47,490 nucleotides of DNA from a virus, in IMG/VR virus record IMGVR_UViG_3300020207_000045, positions 1-47,490 of that record; one strand, 5' to 3'. The notes below the pieces were generated by a model. That model ran no database searches, was not told where the DNA came from, and was given only the letters and a program-made list of their open reading frames with translations. Shown here piece by piece: positions 27,101 through 32,180 of this stretch (positions are counted from its first letter, which is position 1; every line of letters begins with the position of its first letter). The translations under genes and the position numbers were made by a program.

Positions 27101-28175
27101 CAGCGTCAAAAGGAACATCAACGTCGATGCCTACCGGAAATGAAACTTCAACATCACGTCCCGAAACTAAAACAATCGCATCTCCGACTCCTTCAACATA
27201 CCATTCAGAATCTGAATATTTTTCAGGAATTACTTCGCCTTGAAATCTTACTTTTAATCCGTTAGATACTGTCCATCCATCTCTAGATGTATAACTTTTT
27301 TTACCAAGTATTTCTGCTTCAACATCTATAAAAGTTGCATCTTCAACATTTGCAACTTTTATAAATCCGCCAATGTTTACATCATTGCTTGAAACATAAT
27401 AAAGTTCATCTGGTGCGTCTCTACCTAATTCTAATTCAATAACACCTTGCTCAACTTCTTGTTGAGAAATCCCGTCATTTAACAAAAATTCGTCATCTAA
27501 AACTCTTGCAGTTCTAAAAGTTAACGGTACTCCAGGAGTATCAATTTCAAATCTATATTTTACACCTCTATAAAGTTTTAGATTAGGATTATTTGTTAAA
27601 CCGTCAGGAGTAAACACATACGAATAGTCGCCTAATGCTTCTGCAAGTTTTACAGTATAGGTGCTTGTTATTTCTTTGCTTTCTCCCGGTATAATAACAG
27701 ATCTAGGTCCATTTGCTAACCAATAATATTCTCTAAAGTTAGAAAATTTATCCCAGTCAATATGAGGATCCCAAGCATAAAATTCTTCTTTATTATTTCT
27801 ACCGTGATTATCGGCTGTTCCGCCTTGGGCTTTAATTTGGTTTATATAATCTCTATAATCTGCATAAAAATCAACATTGCCGATTAAATCTTCTATTACA
27901 CTAACAGGCTCTAATTGATAGTCTTCTCTGTCTTTAGAAACTTCTGGCAAATAATTATCGCTCAGATTATAAGCCTTTGCGCTTTTTCTTCCTACATAAG
28001 AATTAACTTTTTCTGCAACACCGGGTTGTAAAATTTGATCTAACGTAGACTGTAAAAACTTTTTATTTTTATCTGTTCTAAAATACTTAGGTAAGTGTCT
28101 AGCACTTTCTCTCTTACCAGAATCTCCATCTCCGGTTGGTACTGGATATTCACTTTGACCGTTATTATATGCCAT
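12174..28175 (-). CDS. Giant 5333-residue baseplate-wedge-associated protein (gp7 position) with carbohydrate-binding-like and propeller-like repeats
   Basis: One unbroken 16-kb reading frame, about five times the length of T4 gp7 (about 1030 residues), whose place after gp6 it occupies. The N-terminal 300 residues (PKYFRTDKNKKFLQSTLDQI; FREYYWLANGPRSVI) look like the conserved anchoring part. Six segments with the W-x-x-x-x-x-Y-x-x-G-x-x-V-x-Y-x-x-x-x-Y pattern of CBM5/12 carbohydrate-binding modules lie near residues 1430, 1697, 2210, 2842, 2912 and 3010. FG-GAP-like blades (GKYLVVGAPKASN; GKMIAVGAPGADVNNELDIG) lie at about 2130-2200 and 3070-3275. Three modules with NPGxxY/GxGY motifs lie near 3660-3720, 4015-4075 and 4750-4828. 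A TIG-like segment (ATVTGTGFRPEVKVLMQ) is near 5100. The start overlaps the gp6 stop as TAATG. Wedge location is inferred from position; adhesive function is inferred from the repeats. Exact domain limits need profile searches. Confidence 0.8.
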   Translation of the reverse strand: MAYNNGQSEYPVPTGDGDSGKRESARHLPKYFRTDKNKKFLQSTLDQILQPGVAEKVNSYVGRKSAKAYNLSDNYLPEVSKDREDYQLEPVSVIEDLIGNVDFYADYRDYINQIKAQGGTADNHGRNNKEEFYAWDPHIDWDKFSNFREYYWLANGPRSVIIPGESKEITSTYTVKLAEALGDYSYVFTPDGLTNNPNLKLYRGVKYRFEIDTPGVPLTFRTARVLDDEFLLNDGISQQEVEQGVIELELGRDAPDELYYVSSNDVNIGGFIKVANVEDATFIDVEAEILGKKSYTSRDGWTVSNGLKVRFQGEVIPEKYSDSEWYVEGVGDAIVLVSGRDVEVSFPVGIDVDVPFDADEGFDNFPFSEATGYPRDKDYITINRSSTDGNFWSRYNRWFHKDVIELADSINKSVTLLDQTTRANRPIIEFDPGIKLYNFGTSSKGIVDLIDDYTTDVFSTIEGSLGYNIDGIQVSQGMRILFLADPDPLVTGKIFEVNFLQFRGSGTGGQIQLIEVADSDPIAGENILVTRGEQYGGKIWYYDGTVWNLAQEKVSVNQPPIFDVFDVDDVSFSNTSKYPASSFRGTKLFSYKENSLTTDSELGFGLSYRSIENVGDIVFDFNYNTDTFQYQIGDTIIDTNINTGFLRKYNSNNQFEVKGVYVKSDRLSEQAVVLQYVNDETRLTYPINCFNQSAYLDDLNVIVYVDNVRQYDGIDYECIDTADKLKNVKFLKDIDVNAVIILKCFSSAIKNNNGYYEIANNLERNPLNEDISTFTLGEVSDHVLSITENASEFSGVFPGPSNLRDISKLSTYGRKFIKHSAPLNLSIYSLLDKSSNAPNAVRYARKEYSKFKRVFLETAESLGYEGPVRQHVDKIISEITKDKTNTMPFYQSDMIPFGASITTKITVEDADARFFALNTPFTLSKLSTNAVTVYINGSQLIHERDYVFNEEGFLEITVEKNFGDIIEINEYDTTNGSYIPPTPTKLGLYPAYEPVIYVDDSYQPAVTLIKGHDGSIVRAFGDFRDNLIIELEKRIFNNIKIKYDTSEINIHSFLPGLSRNTAFSRLEVDKTMTPDFIQWLSLVDQDYTEHAFFDRSNNFSYNYSSLSDKNGDKLPGWWRGIYRYYYDTITPHLTPWEMLGFSIEPKWWKEQYGPAPYTKNNNLLWEDLEKGIIREPGKGFVINKLYARPGLSTFIPVDAQGNILAPSECNIPLRFTFNNITSGFKFGDSAPVEDAWRSSSEYPFSVITSWLINNPSTLLSSGFDRSRQKRNILGQFVYTETNRHIRLQDLVFPSNINSSQKVFTSGLINYIQSYMSYNLTESFDTYQSNLKSIKNKLAFKLGGYSDKEKFKLILDSRTPLNQGNVFIPEENYKLFLNTSYAINTVTYSGVIIEKTLGGFSIRGYDSLFPAFKYFEPYTSTGDVTVNVGGVSETFASWTENKTYVKDLIVEYNGSFYRTLRTVTSSEEFDPNDFVKLSRLPVTGGIDATFKTKFEKSQILQLPYGSILPTIQDVVDFLLGYEEWLKVQGFRFEHFDGKEVIISDWKNSAREFMFWTMHNWGDNAIISLSPAADQIWFETEYSVVDNVIDNFYGYGIFKASGKPLDTSKLNFDRIDVNKFKITPNSSSDGVYAIKLPVVQKEHIVLIDNSTVFGDVVYQPSTGYRQERIKTFGYRTSGWDGSLNIPGFIYTEVTIKEWESWKDYDIGSIVKYKEFYYSANSKISGKETFTFNDWTRISDVPESTLKPNFEYKINQFADFYDLDTDNFDTEQQQLAQHLIGYQKRSYLENIINDEVSQYKFYQGMIKEKGTKNSLDKLFDVLSADDKESLDFYEEWAIKQGQYGASEGFDEVEFTLDERKFRINPQPIKLSNSDEDEGLIYKIKDYEVYKKPDNYSNNLFPLLEDYKQFTRSPGFMNIEDVKELVPDYDSLLTLNIDNLNNLDYVWTGSDNNKWDVLQYGIGNEQIVSLKTSPEKSPNTPDLFEIELTLTSVAEDVNIGDVIGIFNIQVPKDLNEDSTKINTTNTELNSLKGFFKVTGKYLNKLYVGSSTQLDAIPECTGLMSKFSSVKVADYLEANQLTQKGVKNESLVWIQNNDQNWKVLKNTQAYSLLQTIPAEEEGTTNEFGKTITVDNRNSLLSVASPSSGISGKLFIYNRGGNNQNFQFAQIIEPSTSGVSDPGNSFGSGQSFSKDGKYLVVGAPKASNIKTRYQGFFDEAANYDNGDIVQYGGQLWEVVVDILGAQDEQEFGSFGSNIEVLQSNNVFQNEAFFRNILLGDYPFDGDEIETDHILIRASFDQYEATGPGDTVFFDWYAITTANQFDPLSPRVPFQTDDMPLGYTQEGLTEAYLESGLVIRGKADVILYTPIISTVPQVGDQIESTGVFGYVSYVRVDEARATIYVERTSGIWPAADNLFLESGEFVGAYVRQAPNDTIDVSDQLGGYWYFDLPNPILLTENNVDEGRALAVYNIIPSGKTDPGGAGGNIWDLNNTVTNIGDNSINSYIRTLTYQGSPGPAGNLDIIPSDLFVVRASKDLTDNLTPGDEIGLEVIRFPDFTNNNEFIDLTVTGLEYTDTNKKHILYDLWDGYIDFDLDETDSNTGQPFEPRIGQFVRERTPNPGATAKVAFYQKFNNSRARVYVTNVQGTWGIGNDGRTLEMIGDPQDPNPIYAVDQDLGDIRATALGSDTLGIGKLCVIQLPAEIETVPVQSTLIGAEYLIYRDFPIFGLPREANIPGSTNLDYKQVFKIPVNPDGPSTNVNNLGYYAIYERENVSTFNIVDTLIVPELVEDLNVGSQIKIAKRNDLYKAFIKAEGNGTISNPGRIYFVNKGTDDEGIVYDWEYAKDKRYKGVFSDQNEYLLDDYVYYEGYFYKALTNIAGDGTAFVTTEWELINNDQIRSIDYLGYIPNDTSILPEDFDYKGLFDSNSTYIVDEIVQYLDGNFYKALRNIPLNYNGFVDVEGIIEYPAEDWEQISFTPGGDQSLKIDTTLLRNFAEKFDVSDNGEVLVATAEYEYNADPWEANTDYQVGVRVKYNNDFYECIVEVDGSLPVHATFSATNIVNFWKKLPIIKKVIVYRNVNDNYQKSQELIAPIVDENMEFGVTLSISQDGKMIAVGAPGADVNNELDIGAVFVYKQVNGTFELSQTLTSTNQIQGEQFGRNIDFDGFTLYVSAFNASSDDNTTFDLESTVFDNKFTTFKNEIASNGVVYVYSRIDEALVFGQSLDYHTYASRDNIAEIDVFGRNMLASNNHLYLSVPQYKNQDDKLGLILDYRRADNQQLWKVHREYSAPVDLEKIKKVMLYNKSKNEIITNLDYIDPIQGKIAGPADEELRYKTPVDPAYYNNSSINNVVLDENRSWGTEQVGRLWWDLTTTKFFNVYQGNLIYKSNNFNTLFPGASVDIYEWVQSSVLPTEWDKRSSENKEGFSGTTKYGSDAYCTRRVYDTIAKRFITYYYFWVKNKTSVPDVQGRSISALTVKNLIEDPAGQKYKFITFKDAQSMVLYNCASLMEDQDIVLNVQYWTTGNKYSNIHNQYQIVTEGLATSVPNDAIRQKLIDSLIGYDSQNRPVPDLNLAPNERYGIFNKPRQGWFVNRQEALKQVIERVNNVLQKTLIVEEKDISKFLDTDPAPSVSTGRYDTAIDNYVDLQFVSIVRAQTAELQPVIQDGKIVRVDIINPGRSYKYAPAYEITGQGSGAELEFSLDVLGQISEVTIKNPGINYNDNTSITVRPFAVLVNADETVNNNWGIYHLINNNWVRVSSQSYDVTAYWNYSDWYAEGYSEFTEIDNVIDFNYNLQSLDDSIGQIVKILNTGGEGWLLLEKINNADTVDYTVNYKTVGKENGTIQLSDTLFNYAQNLVGFDNQTFDTQFFDKQPVQELRLIFEALQSDIFVADLANEFNNLFFLALRYVFTEQGYVDWAFKTSFVKAKHNVGQLRQLVNFKNDSLESYEQYIKEVKPYKTKIREYVSTYDKLENSSNVISDFDAPPRYNNETSKISPIDVRVVNGVLFGTGVLQGADNNWLENASYKIVDIKIADPGEGYTEVPEIIIEGNATAKASIGSNGVISSIIVTDSGSGYTSLPEITINGTLREGGREATLGAVLGDTPVRTMHTIVKFDRVSGAFFITQLNETETFTGTGSRSKFDLKWPMDLRTNTIEIFVDGELVLGSNYTFTNRVDEEETYTRYHGEIEFIDPPANESVIEINYKKWINLLDAQDRINLFYNPTDGQIGKDISQLMDGIDYGGVEVKSFEFGAPPGWDTGEWFTDNWDVYDDNFDDEIFVTDGSTLTFDLAKPLAKDVKYNVYINGVRIDDDEWDGTSTVENPYAIMAPIIGDGVTDTFTFENEIGYRKAAEEIDPGDGNGSFDNPPGITVTIRRSTSDGSRAVSESAYDTAITGGDLAYTTALGINAEDIDIDGDGFVTVTTSKGPEETVPGQIMDTLDITVYERPNSGSGVIEVAAYKSDGITSEYAITQGTFSSDDVIVKLNYEIVDSSQYRVDFDKKTVDFYTAPAAGNDIVIVSVGIGGTDLLDYGETITDGSTQLYETAIPYSEDLTAYVTVNGTELPFTLVDNNGDVGIRFSQTPLADRLLQFAIFNSTVETFSKVAVSTITADGSSLAYELPRTPFEQQPTSYYTIVTVNNERVLTAGYSEVFTVEENVTDYRLKVWQIPVGSTEGTEIKVFLNDRELEFLQEWTYEGAGSFNPNISADAQPGSTIQLNQGIGQPGDELKVFILSSGEYRFGYFDTTNDFIDTSGKQTPAVVTPVIEDGVIVDVIISNPGRGYNSSSGIAATSEVGIGAEFEIEVDEIGRIENIIIVNGGERYDDDTTINIEIVPIPAVIYFDEVFAENDIIKVYQFSNHNGLGIEREKYDILEKTQMTAGTQGYYDSRLLRNGFIDLRSEAISVNYVWVSLNGRWLTPTADYILLENNKTIQLITPVEQYDVVDVMHFAAPPVSTRFGWRQFKDMLNRTTYLRLSRDDEHELAAPLRWYDRSIEVAEGFETLPQPTSTSKYPGVIFIEGERIEFFRREGNILKQLRRGTMGTGVKDEYAAGTYFYNQGLDSVVPYKDEEDRFTVKSGTYTDTSVTYPNSSPDITVDSISYSFNNNTVFPVRVAGVYEQIATVTGTGFRPEVKVLMQDETGNIRELEKVSSTETEIQFHTETMPVGAYDLVIYNPREESPALRQESYLVMPKFLPYVQILVDFSPEAFTDVVQNPTETGEWYKAPFDEGGIPEEYWQALNIEVFANGKRLRKAPITIYDVTKGQGSPDGDIQLEAEYAVNKNEGGYVRLTTPPEPETTLTIVRKLGADWRELDNESSNQFKPLGISNTEVATFLRGKTINLPR

Positions 28176-31100
28176 TAGTAAGTTGTTCCTCTATTAGTGT
28201 TGTTAAGCACATTGTTTGATGTTGATATCTTTGTTGATGTATCGTCAAATGTTGAACTTTGTATTCCCGTGTTAGGTGTTGTAACTTGGGTAACCACAGC
28301 GTCTTGTGCTTTTAGTTTAGAAGCTGTGACTGCATCGATAATTTCTACGTTATCAACAGTTGCGCCACTTATAAATATTTCGTCTGCTTCAGATTTTATT
28401 TCATACAGACTACCAAAACTTTGCCCTTGTTGATTAGGAACTATAATAAATGTTGATAAATCTGGTGATAATTCGTACATAACATAATTTGCAAGTTCTG
28501 AGAAATAAAATCTTTCACCAAAGTCCCAATTTTCTAGAGCAAAGAATTGATTAATTGCTGTAATGATTCTTGTCTTAATATCATTGTCATTTAAAACTTT
28601 GTCTTTGTTCTTTACAACTTTAAATGTAGCCTGCAAATCTTCTTCTGCCTCTTGTCCGAAAAGTATTTTGTACTTAACTGGGTGATATATAATTTCATCC
28701 GTAAGTGATTTAATCTGATTAATGTTACTTGAATACAATGTAAACAATTGATCTGAACTCGGAGGCAGAGGTTTTTTAGTTGATTTTTCTTGTAACCATA
28801 ATCGGTAATTATTGTCATATGCTCTGTCAAGTATGTACATATCAATAATATTGCTAACGCTCGGATCTATTCTTTCCTCAGCACTTGCTGCATGATAATA
28901 TCTAAATTTAAGATTGCTTCTACCTTGCCTTGCTTTGTAATCTGCACTAATTTCTAACTTTAACGTGGTTTGATTTAGTACTTCAAAGATATCTGTATCG
29001 ATATAATAGAAAATTTGTCCATCATCATATTCGCTAAACGGTCTTATTTCTGCTTTGGTGTTTAAAATTATAACTTTTGAATCACTGTTATCAAGGAAGT
29101 TAAAATCTTCTACACCGTCATCAGTTTTTATTTTTTCAAAAATTATGTATTTTAATTGTAAATTAACTTCAGGTTTTACAATTTCGTCAAACAAATCAGC
29201 ATCATCTACAATACCGTCTTCGTCTGCATCAAAGAAACTTACCTCTAGTTTTTTACTATCTACATAGCCTTCAGCATCTCTATAAGAATCAACAATTTCC
29301 CAATCAAAGTCTCTAGTAAATGCATCAGTAGTGTCAGGTTTATTATTGATAGCTAAGACGCTTATAGAATCTTTAATAATTTTACCTGTTTTACTATCAT
29401 AAATTTTTTCTTTAGGATCGTAATAAAACTTAATCTCTTTGTCGCTTTCGAAAACATACCTCATACCTCTATAGGTAATTGTGTAAGTGTCGCCGTCGTT
29501 CTCAAATAACAATAACCAACTAGCATCAAGTTGTTGATTAGTTGTATCACCAGTTTTACCTGTCGAAAAGTCAGTTCCTATTGACAGGTTATTTTCTGTT
29601 ACTAGTCTCCATTCGCTACTATTTTGATCAAATCTTAAACCAAAGGTTTTATATGTAAAAATTTGATCGATTAGCTGTTGCTTAACACTGGCTATTAGAT
29701 TATTAGCTAATGCAGGTTTAATTTCTTGTAAAATCGCACCGTTGGGTATGTCGTCGTTGATATATACTGCGCCTGTTCCATCTTCTCTGTCTTCTACACC
29801 AGTACCATTTACTGATAAAACTTTAACCCACTTATACAACGAGTCACCAACTTCAGTAGCATCACCGTCTATTAATTCCATTTTATAATTGAAATGCTTT
29901 CCAGCAGGTGCAATAAATTTAATCAACACTCCTGATTTTATAAGTGACATAATAGACGAAGTAAATGTTCCTAAAGTTAATGGAACTCCATCTATACTAT
30001 TGAAATAACCTGTATTTAAATTAGTTTCACTTGATAATGACTTCCAAGTAATTCCAAGATCTTCTGTAAAAATTCTTGGGAACTGATCAAAGTAAAAGTT
30101 TCTAATTTTCTTGTTGACAAGAATAGGCAATACTATATTTTCAATTGCGCCCTCGACGTCAGTTTTAGTTTCAAAACTAATATTTGCTATTTTATTTTCG
30201 TATTCTTTGTATATAACTCCGTCAGCACCGTATAGTGTTGTCTGACTATACTTACCAGTAGCATCAATTAAATCAAAGTATCGGCTGATGCCACTACTAA
30301 CTCTGTTAACTGCTTTTACTTTTACAATACTTTGACTTACACCTAACGGTCCAACTTGATAGTCTTCACCTGTTACAAGTCTATTTTGTGTATAATATGT
30401 TGACGGAGCATTAAATCTAACAGTGTCTGTTGATTCAGACGGTTCTCCGTTGTCAACTGTATACTGTAAATTATAAATTACCGAAAGTGTTTCGGTTTTT
30501 CCTACTTTAGAAGTATACGGAATCGAAACTAAAATGTTTGTAAAATCTTTAGGAACAATTTTAATTTTGTCATTTATACTTGTTCTGTAATAAACTCTAA
30601 AAGACCCTTGAGGTAAATTTCCAAAAACACCGTCACTAAACATTAAGTTTACTCTGTCGTCAACTCGTGTAAGAACAGAGTATATATTTCTCTCATCTTT
30701 GCTTAAACTATTATAGATAACGTTATTTCCTATAATAGCATCAACTTTATTCCAAAGCTCAGTTTCAAATCCTTCAGAATCTAATTTGTATAACCATACA
30801 TCTGAATTGTTTATGTCAGGACTTTCGATTGATATTGATTGATTGCTACTAGGATTAGAAATTGTAAATACACCTTGATCTAAATTACCTTGTCTAAAGT
30901 GAGAGAAAAATCCACTATTTGGACTTGAAATGCCTTTGCCGTCATCTCTATATAACAATGCCATTTTGTTTCCAGGAAATGGTGCTTCTTCAGCTATGTT
31001 AGAATTTACAATATCCGATGATACAATTTCAAATCCTAAACTTCTTCCATCTATTAGTTTAGTATACTTGAATACTGGTATATCGTCATTGACAGAATTT

Positions 31101-31666
31101 AATCTATACTGTTCAGTTGACACTCCGGCTACTATATCTTTTTTAACAGGCTTACCAAAAGTATTATTTGAAGGTAATGCAGAATTCATTGCTTTAATAA
31201 ATTGCTCGAACCAATCAGGATTAGATGCATCATTCCATATGATAGTTTGTCCTTGTAAATTTCTTCCATTGCTATCATATATTTCTTCTGATGTTTTAAT
31301 ACTGGCAACTTTTAAAAGTCCGTTAGCTGCTTGATTTCTCTTAGGATTGTAAGAAAGTAATCTTGCAAGACGTAATACACTTTCACGTCTATCGGCTAAT
31401 TCTAAATAATTTTCTCTAGCATTTAAATCAATACGGAAAGCTAAGTTTTGTCCAAGGAATGCAATAAGATCTACAAGTGCAAGATATTCACTTGATTCGA
31501 TATAGTCGTTGAAATCTTCCGGGTAGTTGTCTCTCAAATACTGAATCATTGTACGACGAAGATTATCAAAGTCGTAGCTTTTAAAATTTGCATTACGGAA
31601 AGACTGGTATACTCTCTTCCAATCTTCGGATAATAGTAATCGGTTTTGTCTATCAGTTGAGGACAT
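28175..31666 (-). CDS. 6: Baseplate wedge subunit gp6
   Basis: A 1163-residue protein whose N-terminus (RVYQSFRNANFKSYDFDNLR, MIQYLRDNYPEDFNDYIESS, YLALVDLIAFLGQNLAFRID, LADRRESVLRLARLLSYNPK) is the well-conserved start of T4-type gp6, the protein that forms the inner ring of the baseplate wedges. T4 gp6 is about 660 residues, so this one carries roughly 500 extra residues, mostly in the middle. The C-terminal region (KYKILFGQEAEEDLQATFKV, RIITAINQFFALENWDFGER, FYFSELANYVMYELSPDLST) matches the J-like C-terminal part of the family. An AAGGA site precedes the ATG, and a late box GCTAAATA is 23 bases upstream. Its stop overlaps the start of the giant gene, so the two wedge proteins are made together. 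Confidence 0.9.
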   Translation of the reverse strand: MSSTDRQNRLLLSEDWKRVYQSFRNANFKSYDFDNLRRTMIQYLRDNYPEDFNDYIESSEYLALVDLIAFLGQNLAFRIDLNARENYLELADRRESVLRLARLLSYNPKRNQAANGLLKVASIKTSEEIYDSNGRNLQGQTIIWNDASNPDWFEQFIKAMNSALPSNNTFGKPVKKDIVAGVSTEQYRLNSVNDDIPVFKYTKLIDGRSLGFEIVSSDIVNSNIAEEAPFPGNKMALLYRDDGKGISSPNSGFFSHFRQGNLDQGVFTISNPSSNQSISIESPDINNSDVWLYKLDSEGFETELWNKVDAIIGNNVIYNSLSKDERNIYSVLTRVDDRVNLMFSDGVFGNLPQGSFRVYYRTSINDKIKIVPKDFTNILVSIPYTSKVGKTETLSVIYNLQYTVDNGEPSESTDTVRFNAPSTYYTQNRLVTGEDYQVGPLGVSQSIVKVKAVNRVSSGISRYFDLIDATGKYSQTTLYGADGVIYKEYENKIANISFETKTDVEGAIENIVLPILVNKKIRNFYFDQFPRIFTEDLGITWKSLSSETNLNTGYFNSIDGVPLTLGTFTSSIMSLIKSGVLIKFIAPAGKHFNYKMELIDGDATEVGDSLYKWVKVLSVNGTGVEDREDGTGAVYINDDIPNGAILQEIKPALANNLIASVKQQLIDQIFTYKTFGLRFDQNSSEWRLVTENNLSIGTDFSTGKTGDTTNQQLDASWLLLFENDGDTYTITYRGMRYVFESDKEIKFYYDPKEKIYDSKTGKIIKDSISVLAINNKPDTTDAFTRDFDWEIVDSYRDAEGYVDSKKLEVSFFDADEDGIVDDADLFDEIVKPEVNLQLKYIIFEKIKTDDGVEDFNFLDNSDSKVIILNTKAEIRPFSEYDDGQIFYYIDTDIFEVLNQTTLKLEISADYKARQGRSNLKFRYYHAASAEERIDPSVSNIIDMYILDRAYDNNYRLWLQEKSTKKPLPPSSDQLFTLYSSNINQIKSLTDEIIYHPVKYKILFGQEAEEDLQATFKVVKNKDKVLNDNDIKTRIITAINQFFALENWDFGERFYFSELANYVMYELSPDLSTFIIVPNQQGQSFGSLYEIKSEADEIFISGATVDNVEIIDAVTASKLKAQDAVVTQVTTPNTGIQSSTFDDTSTKISTSNNVLNNTNRGTTY

Positions 31667-31689
31667 TGCTATTCCTTATGTTATTGTAA

Positions 31690-31697
31690 TATTTAGC
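31690..31697 (-). promoter_or_regulatory. Late promoter box variant GCTAAATA for gp6 and the giant gene
   Basis: The minus strand reads GCTAAATA, 23 bases before the gp6 ATG. It differs from the T4 consensus in the first two positions, with C at position 2 like the box at 37373-37380. Spacing to the start matches the other late boxes in the window. Confidence 0.65.
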
Positions 31698-31713
31698 AGT
31701 TTTGAAAAACTGC
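31696..31713 (-). other. Perfect inverted repeat between gp25 and the gp6 promoter
   Basis: GCAGTTTT and AAAACTGC are exact complements separated by two bases, giving a 7-bp stem with a four-base loop. It lies in the 55-base gap between the gp25 stop and the gp6 start and shares two bases with the late box. No U-run follows it on the minus strand, so it is a poor intrinsic terminator; it may be an RNA-processing or stability hairpin. Confidence 0.5.
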
Positions 31714-31721
31714 GTATATAA

Positions 31722-32177
31722 TTATTCAGTTAAAAATCCTGCACTTTCGTCGAACTGAAATTGTAAAGTTTCAGTTATAGAATACGGCAAATAAACTAAC
31801 TCACATGTAACTTGTATACCATTTTCAAATGAATCAACCATTATTTGATTTACCGATACTCTAGGATCAAAATTAACAATGTCTGATACGTCTTGAATAA
31901 TTAAATTTTTAATTTGATCAGTAAGCGGTTCAAAAAGTATATCCCATATGACTGTTCCAAACTCGGGATCACTAAGTTTTTCACCTTTCCTGATGTGAAA
32001 ATGATTAATAATATCCTGTTTTATTAATGCAATATCATACAAGGTGTTTGAACTTTCAATGTCATCGTTTATAGTGCTAAATCCTTTGTATGTTGGACTT
32101 TTTATGTAAACGTTATCTTTTTTAGAGCCGCCCTTTACAGTTATTTGTTTATACAATGATTTTTCTGTTGTACTCAT
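31722..32177 (-). CDS. 25: Baseplate wedge subunit gp25
   Basis: A 151-residue protein of the gp25 family. Diagnostic blocks are NTLYDIALIKQDIINHFHIR, then KGEKLSDPEFGTVIWDILFE, then PLTDQIKNLIIQDVSDIVNF and the PRVSVNQIMVDS strand. In T4, gp25 stabilises the inner wedge core next to gp6 and gp53 and is related to contractile-tail and type VI secretion gp25-like proteins. The length is close to that of T4 gp25 (132 residues), with a short N-terminal extension of about 20 residues. It is the last gene of the operon that also makes gp5 and gp53. It starts 3 bases after the gp5 stop, and its own stop is followed by the hairpin at 31696-31713. Confidence 0.92.
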   Translation of the reverse strand: MSTTEKSLYKQITVKGGSKKDNVYIKSPTYKGFSTINDDIESSNTLYDIALIKQDIINHFHIRKGEKLSDPEFGTVIWDILFEPLTDQIKNLIIQDVSDIVNFDPRVSVNQIMVDSFENGIQVTCELVYLPYSITETLQFQFDESAGFLTE

Positions 32178-32180
32178 TTA

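Noticed and set aside
12174-28175. Possibility that the giant frame is several genes joined by sequencing error
   Set aside because: The frame is continuous with one codon character throughout, no internal ribosome-site/ATG/stop remnants or late boxes were seen, and errors tend to break frames rather than join them.
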